This document shows positions 17,275-29,767 of a stretch of DNA of 64,000 nt, one piece after another. Source of the DNA: Sphingomonadales bacterium Ga0077557 (GTDB lineage Bacteria > Pseudomonadota > Alphaproteobacteria > Sphingomonadales > Sphingomonadaceae); assembly GCA_001464615.1 (NCBI GenBank), contig LNFI01000038.1:1-64000 (forward strand), read 5' to 3'. Position numbers and translations under genes: made by a program. Each line of letters opens with the position of its first letter. Position 1 is the stretch's first letter. The notes under the pieces are model-generated. The model ran no database searches. It had not been told where the DNA came from and saw nothing but the letters and a program-made list of their open reading frames with translations.

Positions 17275-19032
17275 ATGCGCGAGCCCGAGCCGACCGAGAC
17301 GCCGCTGAGTTCGGCCTTCACGATCCCCAGTCTGGAGGACATGCAGCACTGGACATGGGTGATGGGTCGCGCGCAGCAGATGATGCTGGAGGCGGGGTTG
17401 CAGACGATGCAGGAAACCCCGGCCATGCCGATTATCCCCGGCTTCACCGATCAACGCACCATCGATCGCGCGCGCGATTTTTGGACCGACAGCATGAAGC
17501 TGTGGCAGCATTTTCTGGCCCCCGCACTGGCCGATCCGATTGAGGAATCGGCCGAACACGCGCGCGACAAGCGCTTCAAGGCACCGCAATGGCGGGAAAA
17601 TCCGGTGTTCGACTGGATCCGCCAAAGCTATTTCCTGGTTTCAGACCATCTTTTGCGCGGGGTGGAGGAAATGGACGGGATCGACCCGCACCAGCGTGAA
17701 CAGCTGCGCTTTGCCACGCGCGGCTTTGTCGATGCGATGAGCCCAAGCAATTTTCCCGCCACCAATCCGCTCGTGCTCGAAAAGACGCTGGAAACGGGCG
17801 GCGAAAATCTGCTTCACGGTTTGCAGCATATGCTCGCCGATATGAGCAAGGGCCAGCTCACCCATACCGATCCCGATGCGTTTGCAGTCGGGCGCAATCT
17901 GGCGATGACGCCAGGCAAGGTCGTCAAGCGCACCCCGCTCTATGAACTGATCCAATATTCCCCCAGCACGCCCGATGTGCTGGCGGTCCCGCTGGTGATC
18001 TTCCCGCCATGGATTAATCGTTTCTACATCCTCGATCTCACGCCTGAGAAAAGCTTCATCAAATGGGCCGTCGATCAGGGGCTGACGGTCTTTGTCGTGT
18101 CGTGGAAATCCGCCGACGCCACGATGAAGGATGTGGTGTGGGACGATTATGTCGAGCAGGGCCAGATTGATGCGATCGATACGATTCGCGATCTGCTCGA
18201 CGTCTCCTCAGTGCACGCGATCGGCTATTGTGTGGCGGGCACGACGCTGGCGGCGACGCTTGCCGTGCTGGCGGCGCGGGGCCAGGCCGACAAGGTCAAA
18301 TCGGCGACCTTCTTCACCGCGCAGGTCGATTTCGCGCAGGCCGGCGAACTGCTCCATTTCGTTGATGACGAGCAGATGAAACTGATCGAGCAGCTCTCGC
18401 CCGATGGCTTTCTTGATGGGCGCTATATGGCGGCGACCTTCAATCTGCTGCGCGGGCGCGATCTGATCTGGAATTATGTCACCAATAATTATCTGCTCGG
18501 CCAGGATTATGCGCCGTTCGATCTGCTCCACTGGAATGGCGATACCACCAACCTGCCAACCAAATGGCATTTGAGCTATTTGCGCGATCTCTACCGCGAC
18601 AATTTGTTGGTCAAACCCGGTGCCCTTTCGATCTCAGGCACCCCGATCGATCTCACCACGGTAATGACGCCGAGCTATGTTCAGGCCGGGCGCGAGGATC
18701 ATATCGCGCCCGCCGAGAGCGTGTGGCAACTGACGCGCCAGCTCCGCGGGCCGATCCGATTCGTGCTTGCAGGCTCCGGCCACATCGCCGGCGTCGTCAA
18801 TCCGCCGGCAGCGGCCAAATATCAATATTGGACCAATTCGGTGCTGGGCGATTCGCTGGTCGACTTTGTCGCCGGTGCCGCTGAGACAAAGGGCAGCTGG
18901 TGGCCGGACTGGATCGACTGGATCAGGCAACAGGATGCAGCATCGCTTGCAGCAAAAGGGCCGCGCCTGCCGGGCAAGGGGCGGTTAAAGGCACTGGCGG
19001 ATGCGCCAGGCAGCTATGTTTGTGAGAAATAA
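17275..19032 (+). CDS. phaC: Class I poly(3-hydroxyalkanoate) synthase
   Basis: 585 residues. It polymerises 3-hydroxyacyl-CoA into PHA granules. An N-terminal region of about 200 residues ends in DAMSPSNFPATNP, a class I hallmark. The alpha/beta-hydrolase core has the lipase-like box GYCVAGTT with the catalytic cysteine (about residue 320), VSWKSAD, the aspartate region GREDHIAP, and the catalytic histidine in GSGHIAGVVNPP. I chose ATG 17275 because GAGGA is 4 bases upstream; 19 extra in-frame codons are unlikely. phaA/phaB are not in the window; the phasin gene follows with its own promoter. Confidence 0.96.
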   Translation: MREPEPTETPLSSAFTIPSLEDMQHWTWVMGRAQQMMLEAGLQTMQETPAMPIIPGFTDQRTIDRARDFWTDSMKLWQHFLAPALADPIEESAEHARDKRFKAPQWRENPVFDWIRQSYFLVSDHLLRGVEEMDGIDPHQREQLRFATRGFVDAMSPSNFPATNPLVLEKTLETGGENLLHGLQHMLADMSKGQLTHTDPDAFAVGRNLAMTPGKVVKRTPLYELIQYSPSTPDVLAVPLVIFPPWINRFYILDLTPEKSFIKWAVDQGLTVFVVSWKSADATMKDVVWDDYVEQGQIDAIDTIRDLLDVSSVHAIGYCVAGTTLAATLAVLAARGQADKVKSATFFTAQVDFAQAGELLHFVDDEQMKLIEQLSPDGFLDGRYMAATFNLLRGRDLIWNYVTNNYLLGQDYAPFDLLHWNGDTTNLPTKWHLSYLRDLYRDNLLVKPGALSISGTPIDLTTVMTPSYVQAGREDHIAPAESVWQLTRQLRGPIRFVLAGSGHIAGVVNPPAAAKYQYWTNSVLGDSLVDFVAGAAETKGSWWPDWIDWIRQQDAASLAAKGPRLPGKGRLKALADAPGSYVCEK

Positions 19033-19095
19033 AATCATATTTTTCAATATATTGAACAATTAATCAAATAATATGTTGCGACGCACAAAAAATCC

Positions 19096-19136
19096 TTGAA
19101 TCGGGCGAGACACTCGCATATATTGCAGTGCAGCAA
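19096..19136 (+). promoter_or_regulatory. Phasin promoter with TGC-rich dyad
   Basis: TTGAAT (19096-19101) and TATATT (19119-19124) are 17 bases apart, a good sigma-70-like promoter. Overlapping the predicted start point is TTGC-AGTGCA-GCAA (19123-19136). TGC-rich dyads just downstream of phasin promoters are the known target type of the repressor PhaR, so control by PhaR is likely by analogy. A separate palindrome, TTCAATATATTGAA, lies at 19043-19056 directly behind phaC. Confidence 0.5.
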
Positions 19137-19155
19137 ACGAGAAGAGGAGGCCCCG

Positions 19156-19974
19156 ATGGCCGACAAAGTCACCAAGGATGTTGCCAAGCCCGCTCCGGTA
19201 GCAGCCGACAAGGTTGCCCCCTCGGTCGTCGCCAAGACCAAGCCTGCCCCGGCAGCCAAGGCACCGGCGGCCAAAGTTACGCCGGCCAAAGTATCGGCGC
19301 CGGCACCCAAGACTGTTGCGCCGGTTGCTGCGGTCACCGCGCCCAAGCCAGCGCCTGTCAGTGCGCCGGTTGCCGCAGCGCCAACGCCGGTTGCGGAAAA
19401 GCCCGCACCCGCTCCTGTTGCCGAGCCCGTTATTGCCCAGGCAATGCCCGTGAAAACCCCAGAAGCCGTCAAGACCGAACCAACGCCGATCGCCGCAACC
19501 GCGACGCCGGCACCTCAACCTAAAAAGGAAGTCACCATGGAAAACACCGTCAAGAACACCGCCGAAAAGGCGCAGACCATGTTTGTTGAAATGAACGATC
19601 GCGCCAAGGCAGCGCTGGAAAAGACCCAGGGCATGTTTGCCGACATGAACGAATTCAACAAGGGCAATGTCGAAGCACTTGTCGAATCGTCGAAGATCGC
19701 TGCCAAGGGCATCGAGACGATGGGCCAGGATGCCGCTGAATATACCCGCAAGTCGTTCGAAGGCATGACCGCAATCGTCAAGAGCCTGGCCGCCGTCAAG
19801 TCGCCGACCGAGTTCATGAAGCTGCAGAGCGATTATGTCCGCACCTCGTTCGACTCGATGGTCGCCGAATCGTCGAAGACCACCGAAACGATGCTGAAGC
19901 TCGCCGGTGAGATCGCTCAGCCGATCTCGAACCGCGTTGCGGTTGCTGCTGAGAAGATCAAGATCAGCGCCTAA
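19156..19974 (+). CDS. Phasin family protein with Ala/Pro/Lys-rich N-terminus
   Basis: 272 residues. The start ATG 19156 has a strong GAGGAGG site. Residues 1-127 are low-complexity, almost only Ala, Pro, Lys and Val ([14 protein letters not shown]), like histone-H1/PhaF tails that bind DNA. Residues from 128 onward form the helical phasin domain ([20 protein letters not shown], then [18 protein letters not shown]), which coats PHA granules. The second domain begins with its own ATG at 19537 preceded by AAAAAGGAAG, so a short phasin may also be made from an internal start. It sits directly behind phaC. Confidence 0.9.
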   Translation: MADKVTKDVAKPAPVAADKVAPSVVAKTKPAPAAKAPAAKVTPAKVSAPAPKTVAPVAAVTAPKPAPVSAPVAAAPTPVAEKPAPAPVAEPVIAQAMPVKTPEAVKTEPTPIAATATPAPQPKKEVTMENTVKNTAEKAQTMFVEMNDRAKAALEKTQGMFADMNEFNKGNVEALVESSKIAAKGIETMGQDAAEYTRKSFEGMTAIVKSLAAVKSPTEFMKLQSDYVRTSFDSMVAESSKTTETMLKLAGEIAQPISNRVAVAAEKIKISA

Positions 19975-20007
19975 TTGATCCGGCGTTTCGGCGCCGATCC
20001 ATATGCC

Positions 20008-20041
20008 AAAGGGGCGGTCGCAGCGATGCGGCCGCCCTTTT
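20008..20041 (+). terminator. Terminator behind phasin gene
   Basis: AAAGGGGCGG pairs with CCGCCCTTTT around an inner TCGCA/TGCGG stem. The run of T's at the end makes an intrinsic terminator likely. It separates the phasin gene from clpS. Confidence 0.65.
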
Positions 20042-20123
20042 GCATGCAAAATCGGGGGAAAAACGGATTAGCATGCGCTTCCCCCTTGCCCTTGGCCGGG
20101 CAGGTGCCATATTTTCAGGGCAC

Positions 20124-20483
20124 ATGACCATTGGCTTTCACATCCCGCACGCAATGGCGCAGCGACCGCCCGGCGAGGACGACGAGGGCACCGGCCTCGG
20201 CGTCGCCACCCGCACGCGTACCCGCACCAAACAGCCGACACCCTATCGGGTGCTGATGCTCAATGACGATTATACGCCGATGGAATTCGTGGTGCTGTGC
20301 CTGCAGCGCTTCTTTCGGATGAGCATTGAGGAAGCAACCCGGGTGATGCTGCATGTCCACCAAAAGGGCGTCGGGGTCTGCGGGGTCTTCACTTATGAAG
20401 TGGCCGAAACCAAGGTCAGCCAAGTGATGGATTTCGCCCGGCAGAACCAGCACCCGCTGCAATGCACACTCGAAAAGGCCTGA
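20124..20483 (+). CDS. clpS: ATP-dependent Clp protease adaptor ClpS
   Basis: About 119 residues from ATG 20124 (AGGG 7 bases upstream); ATG 20154 is an alternative that homologues often use. ClpS delivers N-degron substrates to ClpAP. The core is clear: [17 protein letters not shown], the helix [31 protein letters not shown] and the ending [10 protein letters not shown], including the hydrophobic-pocket residues. clpA is not adjacent. Sequence upstream of 20124 stays open but lacks support as coding. Confidence 0.93.
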   Translation: MTIGFHIPHAMAQRPPGEDDEGTGLGVATRTRTRTKQPTPYRVLMLNDDYTPMEFVVLCLQRFFRMSIEEATRVMLHVHQKGVGVCGVFTYEVAETKVSQVMDFARQNQHPLQCTLEKA

Positions 20484-20582
20484 ACACGCGAATCGGCTGG
20501 CGGCCCGGCAATATCGTTGATTGACAGGCGCGATTCAGTCGCACCCCTTGCGTGCCATCGCTGAGACGATAGAAGCTCGGCA

Positions 20583-21866
20583 ATGGACAGAATCCTTATT
20601 CGCGGCGGCAATCGCCTCTCCGGTCGGCTGCCTATTTCGGGCGCCAAGAACGCAGCCCTAACGCTGATGCCCTGCGCGCTGCTGACCGAAGAGCCGCTGA
20701 CGCTGCGCAACCTGCCGCGACTGGCCGATGTCGATGGGTTCGGCCACCTGCTCAACCAGCTTGGCGTCTCGACGATGGTCGAAGGGTCGCGCCCCGATGA
20801 ATTCGGTCGGGTGATGACGCTGAAGGCGGGGCGGCTGACCTCGACGGTCGCGCCTTATGATATCGTGCGCAAGATGCGCGCGTCGATCCTGGTGCTCGGG
20901 CCCCTGGTTGGGCGCGCGGGCGAGGCAACGGTGTCGTTGCCGGGCGGCTGCGCGATCGGCAATCGTCCGATCGATCTTCACTTGAAGGCGATGGAGGCCT
21001 TAGGCGCTGAAATCGAATTGGCTGCGGGCTATGTCAAAGCGATGGCACCGGGCGGACGACTACCGGGCGGCCGCGTGAGTTTCCCTATCGTGTCGGTCGG
21101 CGCGACCGAGAATGCGCTGATGGCCGCCGTGCTCGCCAAGGGGCCGTCAGTGATCGAAAACGCCGCGCGCGAGCCGGAGATTGTCGATCTATGCAACTGT
21201 CTGGTGGCGATGGGGGCATCGATCAGCGGCATCGGTACCGAAACGATCGAGATTGAGGGTCGCGACCGGCTGCACGGGGCGACTTACCGTGTGATGCCCG
21301 ATCGGATCGAGGCGGGCAGCTATGCCTGCGCAGCGGCGATTACCGGCGGTTCGCTCGATCTGGTTGGCGTTGCGGCGGCAGACATGCGCGCGACCACGGC
21401 GGCGCTGATCGACGCTGGGGTCACGATTGAAGAACATGCTGATTTCCTGCGCGTCACCGCAACCAATGGCTTGTCCCCGCTCACCTTGTCGACCGCGCCT
21501 TTTCCGGGCTTTGCAACCGATATGCAGGCGCAGTTCATGGCGATGCTGTGCATGGCCGATGGCGCCAGCGTGCTGACCGAAACGATTTTCGAAAATCGCT
21601 ATATGCATGTGCCCGAGCTGGCGCGGATGGGCGCCGATATTCAGGTGCGCGGTCGCACAGCGGTGGTGCGCGGCGTCGACAAGATGATCGGTGCGCCAGT
21701 GATGGCAACCGATCTGCGCGCGTCGATGAGCCTGATCCTGGCCGGTCTTGCTGCCGAGGGCGAGACGCAGGTGCAGCGCGTCTATCACCTTGATCGCGGT
21801 TATGAGCGGCTTGAGGAAAAGCTTTCCGCGGTTGGTGCCGATATCGAGCGGGTCAGCGACGGCTGA
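20583..21866 (+). CDS. murA: UDP-N-acetylglucosamine 1-carboxyvinyltransferase
   Basis: 427 residues, the normal length. MurA transfers enolpyruvate from PEP to UDP-GlcNAc, the first committed step of peptidoglycan synthesis. Seen: [16 protein letters not shown], the catalytic-cysteine loop [15 protein letters not shown] (so fosfomycin-sensitive in type), [30 protein letters not shown], and [16 protein letters not shown] near the end. The 100-base gap to clpS contains TTGACA (20521-20526), but I found no convincing -10 box with it. Confidence 0.97.
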   Translation: MDRILIRGGNRLSGRLPISGAKNAALTLMPCALLTEEPLTLRNLPRLADVDGFGHLLNQLGVSTMVEGSRPDEFGRVMTLKAGRLTSTVAPYDIVRKMRASILVLGPLVGRAGEATVSLPGGCAIGNRPIDLHLKAMEALGAEIELAAGYVKAMAPGGRLPGGRVSFPIVSVGATENALMAAVLAKGPSVIENAAREPEIVDLCNCLVAMGASISGIGTETIEIEGRDRLHGATYRVMPDRIEAGSYACAAAITGGSLDLVGVAAADMRATTAALIDAGVTIEEHADFLRVTATNGLSPLTLSTAPFPGFATDMQAQFMAMLCMADGASVLTETIFENRYMHVPELARMGADIQVRGRTAVVRGVDKMIGAPVMATDLRASMSLILAGLAAEGETQVQRVYHLDRGYERLEEKLSAVGADIERVSDG

Positions 21867-21889
21867 CGACGCAGTCGCGCGGCGATCGC

Positions 21890-22240
21890 TTAACAGCGAT
21901 CCTGCGCCAGCGCATCGGCCAGCAGCGCACGCACGGCCCGCACCCCTGCCAGCGCTGGTGCAGCTTTACCCGAATCGGGACCCGCCACGGGCTCTGCCGC
22001 AAGCAAGCTTTGCACGCCGCGGATGGTATAGCCTTCGTGGTTTAGCAACATGTTGATCCGTCGCACCAACGCGACATCTTCGGGCCGATAATACCGCCTT
22101 TTGCCGGCGCGCTGGAGCGGCCGCAGCTGCGTAAATCGCGTTTCCCAATAGCGAAGAATATGCCGAGGCAGGCCAATTTCCTGCGACAATTCGCCGATTG
22201 TTCGAAATGCCCCGGCCGATTTTTCGAGTGGCATGGCCAC
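21890..22240 (-). CDS. MerR family transcriptional regulator
   Basis: 116 residues. The winged HTH is intact: AFRTIGELSQEIGLPRHILR, then YWETRFTQLRPLQRAGKRRYY, a short wing and RRINMLLNHEGYTIRGVQSL. A sensing domain is essentially absent; the C-terminus is only about 40 Ala/Gly-rich residues. It lies 8 bases behind ihfA, a conserved order in alphaproteobacteria. The regulated genes are unknown. Confidence 0.88.
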   Translation of the reverse strand: MAMPLEKSAGAFRTIGELSQEIGLPRHILRYWETRFTQLRPLQRAGKRRYYRPEDVALVRRINMLLNHEGYTIRGVQSLLAAEPVAGPDSGKAAPALAGVRAVRALLADALAQDRC

Positions 22241-22248
22241 CTTGGCCG

Positions 22249-22548
22249 TCAGCTTGCCTCGACGATGCGTTCGCGCATCATCTGGCTGGCGCGGAAGGTC
22301 AACACCCGGCGCGGCGCGATTGGCACTTCAACACCGGTCTTTGGATTGCGGCCGACGCGCTCGCCCTTATTGCGCAGCACAAAGGTACCAAAGCCCGAAA
22401 TCTTTACATTTTCCCCAGCGGCGAGCGAATCGCTCATATGATCGAGAATCTGTTCGACCAATTTGGCCGAATCCATCCGAGACAAGCCAACATCGCGGTG
22501 CAATGCGTCTGCCAGATCAGCCCGAGTCAACGTACCTGCTTCAGCCAT
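22249..22548 (-). CDS. ihfA: Integration host factor subunit alpha
   Basis: 99 residues from ATG 22548 with GGGGGAG in front. IHF-alpha pairs with IHF-beta to bend DNA at promoters, origins and recombination sites. The HU/IHF fold is evident: [37 protein letters not shown], then the DNA-binding arm [20 protein letters not shown]. The gene follows fabH in the rpmF-plsX-fabH-ihfA-merR run. A longer N-terminal reading of 19 codons is not supported. Confidence 0.95.
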   Translation of the reverse strand: MAEAGTLTRADLADALHRDVGLSRMDSAKLVEQILDHMSDSLAAGENVKISGFGTFVLRNKGERVGRNPKTGVEVPIAPRRVLTFRASQMMRERIVEAS

Positions 22549-22641
22549 ATCAAACTCTCCCCCCAAAATTTGGCTACCCTTGTCAGACACTAACACAAGC
22601 GACAAGCCGATCGGAAGAGATTTGTAACCAGTTTGTTACAA

Positions 22642-23601
22642 TCAATATCGGATCAGCGCCGCGCCCCAGGTAAATCCCCCGCCCATCGCCTCAAGCACCA
22701 AAAGCGCGCCGCGTTTGATCCGCCCGTCCCGAACCGCGACATCAAGCGCGAGCGGCACCGAAGCGGCCGATGTATTGGCGTGTTGGTCGACCGTCATGAT
22801 CACTTTTTCAGGCGGCAGCCCGAGTTTGCGCGCGGTCGCATCAAGAATACGGGCATTGGCTTGGTGCGGCACCACCCAATCAACATCCTGCGCGGAAAAT
22901 CCCGATGCGCTCAGCACTTCCTCCATCACCGTCGCCAGATTGACAACGGCGTGGCGAAAGACTTCACGTCCCTTCATCCGCACCTTGCCGACCGTGCCGG
23001 TGGTTGACGGCCCGCCATCGACATAGAGCAGCTGATTATGACGGCCATCGGCGTGAAGCCGGCTGTGCAGCACGCCCCGGTCACCCCCCGATTCGCCCTC
23101 CAGCACGATTGCCCCGGCGCCGTCGCCGAACAGCACGCAGGTCGTGCGATCCTCCCAATCAAGCAGTCGGCTGAAGGTTTCCGCGCCGATCACCAGCGCG
23201 CGCCGGGCCGCGCCGGTGCGAATCAGGCTGTCGGCAACATGCAGCGCGTAGAGAAACCCCGAACAGACCGCGGCCACATCAAACGCAACGCAATCATCAA
23301 TGCCCAGCATCGCCTGGACCTTGGTCGCCGAGGACGGAAACGTCTGATCAGGCGTCGCGGTTGCCAGCACGATCAGATCAATCTCGTCCGCTGTTCGGCC
23401 GGCGGCATCAAGCGCCGCGCGACAGGCATCGGCCGCAAGCGTCGCCGTCGTCTCGCCCTCACCCGCGATGTGGCGGAAACGGATCCCGGTGCGCTCAACA
23501 ATCCATTCGTCAGACGTATCGACGGTTTCAGCGAGTTCGGCATTGGAAACACGGCGCGCCGGCAGGGCGGAACCGGTGCCAGTGATCACTGAGCGAATCA
23601 T
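22642..23601 (-). CDS. fabH: 3-oxoacyl-ACP synthase III
   Basis: 319 residues. FabH starts fatty-acid synthesis by condensing acetyl-CoA with malonyl-ACP. The catalytic triad is visible: Cys in [14 protein letters not shown] (about residue 112), His in [10 protein letters not shown], and Asn in [15 protein letters not shown]. The N-terminus, [20 protein letters not shown], is typical. The start codon overlaps the plsX stop by 4 bases, so they are translationally coupled. Confidence 0.97.
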   Translation of the reverse strand: MIRSVITGTGSALPARRVSNAELAETVDTSDEWIVERTGIRFRHIAGEGETTATLAADACRAALDAAGRTADEIDLIVLATATPDQTFPSSATKVQAMLGIDDCVAFDVAAVCSGFLYALHVADSLIRTGAARRALVIGAETFSRLLDWEDRTTCVLFGDGAGAIVLEGESGGDRGVLHSRLHADGRHNQLLYVDGGPSTTGTVGKVRMKGREVFRHAVVNLATVMEEVLSASGFSAQDVDWVVPHQANARILDATARKLGLPPEKVIMTVDQHANTSAASVPLALDVAVRDGRIKRGALLVLEAMGGGFTWGAALIRY

Positions 23602-24629
23602 GCCGCCTGATCTTCAACATTGCGCAAATCATCACTGATTCGCCGGGTGAGATCGTCGCGCACCAGCTTGGCCGCCACTTCGATTGCATGCGAAACGCCG
23701 GTCGCATTGGCGCCGCCATGGCTTTTGACGACCAGACCGTTCAGCCCCAGAAACACGCCGCCATTATGGTTGTTTGGATCGAGATGATCGCGCAGCAACT
23801 GAGTCGCCGGGCGCGAAATCAAAAAGCCGACCTTGGACCGAAACGAGCTGCGAAACGCGCGCTTGAGCAGATCGGCGACGAATTTGGCCGTGCCCTCAGC
23901 GGTTTTTAGGGCGATATTGCCGGTGAAACCGTCACAGACGATCACGTCGACATTGCCGTGCGAAAGCTGGTTGCCTTCAACAAAGCCCGCAAAATGCAGC
24001 GGCAGATGCGTCGCCTTTTTCAGCATCGCGGCGGCATCGCGGATGCTGTCCGTGCCCTTCAAATCCTCAGTGCCAATGTTGAGCAGGGCGACGCGCGGGG
24101 CAGCCAGATCAAAGCTGGTGCGCGCATAGGCAGCACCCATAACCGCAAACTGCACCAGATTGCGGGCGTCGCATTCGGTGTTGGCGCCCAGATCGAGCAT
24201 GACGACATCATTCTCGCCAAGCGTCGGCATCAGCGCGGCGAGCGCCGGCCGGTCAATCCCGGGCAAGGTGCGCAGCGCGACCTTGGCCATCGCCATCAAC
24301 GCGCCGGTATTGCCAGCGGAAACGGCAACGCTGGCCCGGCCTTGCTTGACCAGATCAATCGCTACCCCCATCGACGTCGTCTTGGCCCGGCGCAGCGCCT
24401 GGCTGGGTTTTTCATTGGACGTCACGCTATCGGGCGCGTGGACGATCTCGACCGCGTCGGCGAGAATCGGATGGCTTTTCAGCGCATCGCGAATCGCCGC
24501 CTCATCGCCAACCAAAAGGAAGCGCAGCGTCTCAAACCGGTGCCGCGCATCAGCAACGCCGGCAACCATGACCGATAAGCCACCATCGCCACCCATCGCA
24601 TCGATAGCAATAAGCGCATCGGTTGGCAC
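23598..24629 (-). CDS. plsX: Phosphate acyltransferase PlsX
   Basis: 343 residues. PlsX turns acyl-ACP into acyl-phosphate, the donor for PlsY in phospholipid synthesis. Family segments: [11 protein letters not shown] at the N-terminus, [51 protein letters not shown], and [18 protein letters not shown]. It is placed between rpmF and fabH, the standard bacterial order, with a 29-base gap to rpmF. Confidence 0.97.
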   Translation of the reverse strand: MPTDALIAIDAMGGDGGLSVMVAGVADARHRFETLRFLLVGDEAAIRDALKSHPILADAVEIVHAPDSVTSNEKPSQALRRAKTTSMGVAIDLVKQGRASVAVSAGNTGALMAMAKVALRTLPGIDRPALAALMPTLGENDVVMLDLGANTECDARNLVQFAVMGAAYARTSFDLAAPRVALLNIGTEDLKGTDSIRDAAAMLKKATHLPLHFAGFVEGNQLSHGNVDVIVCDGFTGNIALKTAEGTAKFVADLLKRAFRSSFRSKVGFLISRPATQLLRDHLDPNNHNGGVFLGLNGLVVKSHGGANATGVSHAIEVAAKLVRDDLTRRISDDLRNVEDQAA

Positions 24630-24658
24630 GTGCTGGATACCCCCGGTCGGTGCTTTGA

Positions 24659-24838
24659 TCAGCCTTCGACCGACATGACTTCACGGCCGTTATAATGGCC
24701 GCAAGAAGAACACAGGGTGTGCGGGCGCTTCAATTCGCCGCAATTCGGGCATTCCTGATAGGCTTCGACAGCCAGCGAATCGTGGCTGCGGCGCATGCCG
24801 CGCTTTGACGGTGAAGTCTTTCTTTTGGGGACGGCCAT
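24659..24838 (-). CDS. rpmF: 50S ribosomal protein L32
   Basis: 59 residues starting [20 protein letters not shown], with a zinc-knuckle-type pair CPNCGE and [11 protein letters not shown], so the zinc-binding form of L32. It is the first gene of the rpmF-plsX-fabH-ihfA-merR operon. The roughly 300-bp space upstream (24839-25138), divergent to the MAPEG gene, should contain both promoters; I see no further gene there. Confidence 0.96.
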   Translation of the reverse strand: MAVPKRKTSPSKRGMRRSHDSLAVEAYQECPNCGELKRPHTLCSSCGHYNGREVMSVEG

Positions 24839-25138
24839 TTCGGCACCTTAGCTATGAATTACGAACAAAGGCGATAAACCGGGCCACTGGAACACACAAC
24901 CAACAGCCAATCGGCCGCAGAAGCCACCAGCGGCCAGACGCATCGCGAAGAGTCGCGCTATAGCGGATTCGGCGCGCCTTGCAAGCGCAGCGACTCCATG
25001 GGCTGCCGCATGAGCCGCAAGTCCATCGCCACCGCATCGTTGGCGCCGTTGGCGTCGCTCACTTGCTCCCGCCGCCTTACCCTGCCAAGCCGATTCGCAG
25101 AAGCGATCGCCCATGATCGCCTGGCCGGGGGGAAATTC

Positions 25139-25579
25139 ATGTCATCTGCGCTGCCCATCACGCTGATTGCCGCTGGCGGGGCGGCGTTGATCAATTTCTG
25201 GCTATCGATGCGCACCGGCAATGCCCGCCGCGCGGCCAAGGTCAGCATCGGTGATGGTGGCGATCCCGCGCTGATCGGGCGGATGCGCGCCCAGGCGAAT
25301 TTTATCGAATATACCCCGATCGTCCTCATCCTGATCGGCGCGATCGAGCTGAGCCAGGGTAGCTCGACCTGGCTTTGGGCGGTTACCGGTATTTATCTGC
25401 TTGGCCGGGTTGGCCATGCGCTGGGCATGGATGGCATGCCGGTTGGCCGCTTTGCCGGGACGATCACGTCGCTGCTGACGATGCTGGGGCTGGGCATTTA
25501 TGCGCTGATCATCCCCTTCACCGCGCCCAACCCGCCGGTCACATTGGTGCCGGTGACCGTCCAGCAACCCGCCGGCTGA
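25139..25579 (+). CDS. MAPEG family membrane protein
   Basis: 146 residues from ATG 25139, preceded by GGGGGG. Four hydrophobic helices with the MAPEG hallmark RMRAQANFIEYTPIVLILIG in the first half and GRVGHALGM in the second (PF01124). Eukaryotic relatives are membrane glutathione transferases and leukotriene synthases; bacterial members are mostly uncharacterised and may conjugate glutathione. The final 25 residues are Pro/Val-rich and probably outside the fold. A longer upstream reading lacks a ribosome site. Confidence 0.88.
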   Translation: MSSALPITLIAAGGAALINFWLSMRTGNARRAAKVSIGDGGDPALIGRMRAQANFIEYTPIVLILIGAIELSQGSSTWLWAVTGIYLLGRVGHALGMDGMPVGRFAGTITSLLTMLGLGIYALIIPFTAPNPPVTLVPVTVQQPAG

Positions 25580-25596
25580 TCCGCGCCCGCTCGGGC

Positions 25597-26265
25597 TTAC
25601 CCCGCCATCGCCATATCGCTGACAAACGGGTTGTGGCGGCGTTCATGGGCAAAATTGCTCATCGGGCCGTGCCCGGGGACAAAGGCGGTGTCGTCGCCTA
25701 GGGGCCATAGCTTGGTGGTGATCGCGTCGAGCAGATCCTGGTGATTGCCCATTGGAAAATCGGTGCGGCCGATTGATCCCTGGAACAACACATCGCCAAC
25801 CAGCGCCAGCTTGGATGCCGGGTGATGGAAGACGACATGGCCGGGCGTGTGGCCGGGGCAATGATAGACATCAAGCACCAGGTCCCCCACGGTCACCTGA
25901 TCACCGTCGATCAGCCAACGATCCGGTTCGAACACTGCGCCGGCAATGCCGTAACTGCGCCCATCCTCATCTAGCCGCGCTATCCAGAAGCGATCCGCTT
26001 CATGCGGCCCCTCGATCGCTACGCCCAATTCCTTGGCCAGCGTTCCCGCTTCACCGCAATGATCGATATGGCCATGGGTCAGGATGATTTTTTCGATCGT
26101 TACCCCGTGCTGCGTCATCGCCGCCTTCAGCTTGGGCAGATCGCCGCCGGGATCGACAAAGGCCCCGCGCATCGTCTTGGTACACCACAGCAATGTGCAA
26201 TTCTGCTGGAGCGGGGTGACGGGCACGATCGCGGCGCGCAGGGGCGGGGTGGCTGCATTGGTCAT
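25597..26265 (-). CDS. MBL-fold metallo-hydrolase, glyoxalase II-like
   Basis: 222 residues from ATG 26265. The metallo-beta-lactamase metal site is complete: THGHIDHCGEAG, then the histidine in YHCPGHTPGHVVFH, the bridging aspartate in LVGDVLFQGSIGRTDFP, and the last histidine in FVPGHGPMSNFAHER. The short length and layout fit the YcbL/type II hydroxyacylglutathione hydrolase subgroup, which cleaves thioesters such as S-lactoylglutathione. It is divergent from the pabB-pabC fusion with a gap of about 118 bases. Confidence 0.9.
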   Translation of the reverse strand: MTNAATPPLRAAIVPVTPLQQNCTLLWCTKTMRGAFVDPGGDLPKLKAAMTQHGVTIEKIILTHGHIDHCGEAGTLAKELGVAIEGPHEADRFWIARLDEDGRSYGIAGAVFEPDRWLIDGDQVTVGDLVLDVYHCPGHTPGHVVFHHPASKLALVGDVLFQGSIGRTDFPMGNHQDLLDAITTKLWPLGDDTAFVPGHGPMSNFAHERRHNPFVSDMAMAG

Positions 26266-26383
26266 CGCCCAGCAAATATGCCCCACGCGCGCGCCACACA
26301 AGCGCCAGCCGACCGCAGCGGGCTGGCCAATGTAACCATAGGCTTGCCCCGCCTTGCCGGGCGATGCATTTGGCAGGGAGCCG

Positions 26384-29411
<3,028 letters not shown>

Positions 29412-29451
29412 CCGGATTGGCTAGCGTTTGTTCCCAGCTTCTGTTCATCGC

Positions 29452-29476
29452 CCCCAAGATAATCTTGGGGTTGTTT
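29452..29476 (+). terminator. Intrinsic terminator after aspartate aminotransferase
   Basis: CCCCAAGA (29452-29459) and TCTTGGGG (29463-29470) form a perfect 8-bp stem around TAA, followed by TTGTTT. Confidence 0.8.
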
Positions 29477-29548
29477 GGATGGCGATCGCGCCGATCTGAA
29501 GGACATGCCGCGCGCGTTCCCTAGCGCCCGGCCCACAAGGATCAGGTT

Positions 29549-29695
29549 ATGGTGAAGTTTTTGAAATCATCGCTGCTCGCGCAGCTCGGCTCCGGCTTTG
29601 TGCTGGGCTTGGTCGGCATCATTGCGTTCCAGCCTGCGCAGGCGACGCGTACGCTGGCCAGCCAAGTCGCTTCAATCGCGCCATTGATTGGTTGA
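29549..29695 (+). CDS. Small 48-residue single-span membrane or exported protein
   Basis: ATG 29549 follows AAGG (29537-29540). The product begins MVKFLKSSLLAQLGSGFV, has one hydrophobic helix (FVLGLVGIIAF), a possible signal cut after QPAQA, and ends at TGA 29693-29695. It lies between a terminator and msrA, 72 bases ahead of the latter, so it may be the first gene of an msrA transcript. Similar short proteins beside sphingomonad genes are familiar to me, but no function is known. Confidence 0.55.
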   Translation: MVKFLKSSLLAQLGSGFVLGLVGIIAFQPAQATRTLASQVASIAPLIG

Positions 29696-29767
29696 GGTGA
29701 TGCATCGCGCCTGTAACCAGCCCGGCGCGGCGCCCGTATTCCTACCGGTACAACCAAGAGGAATATC

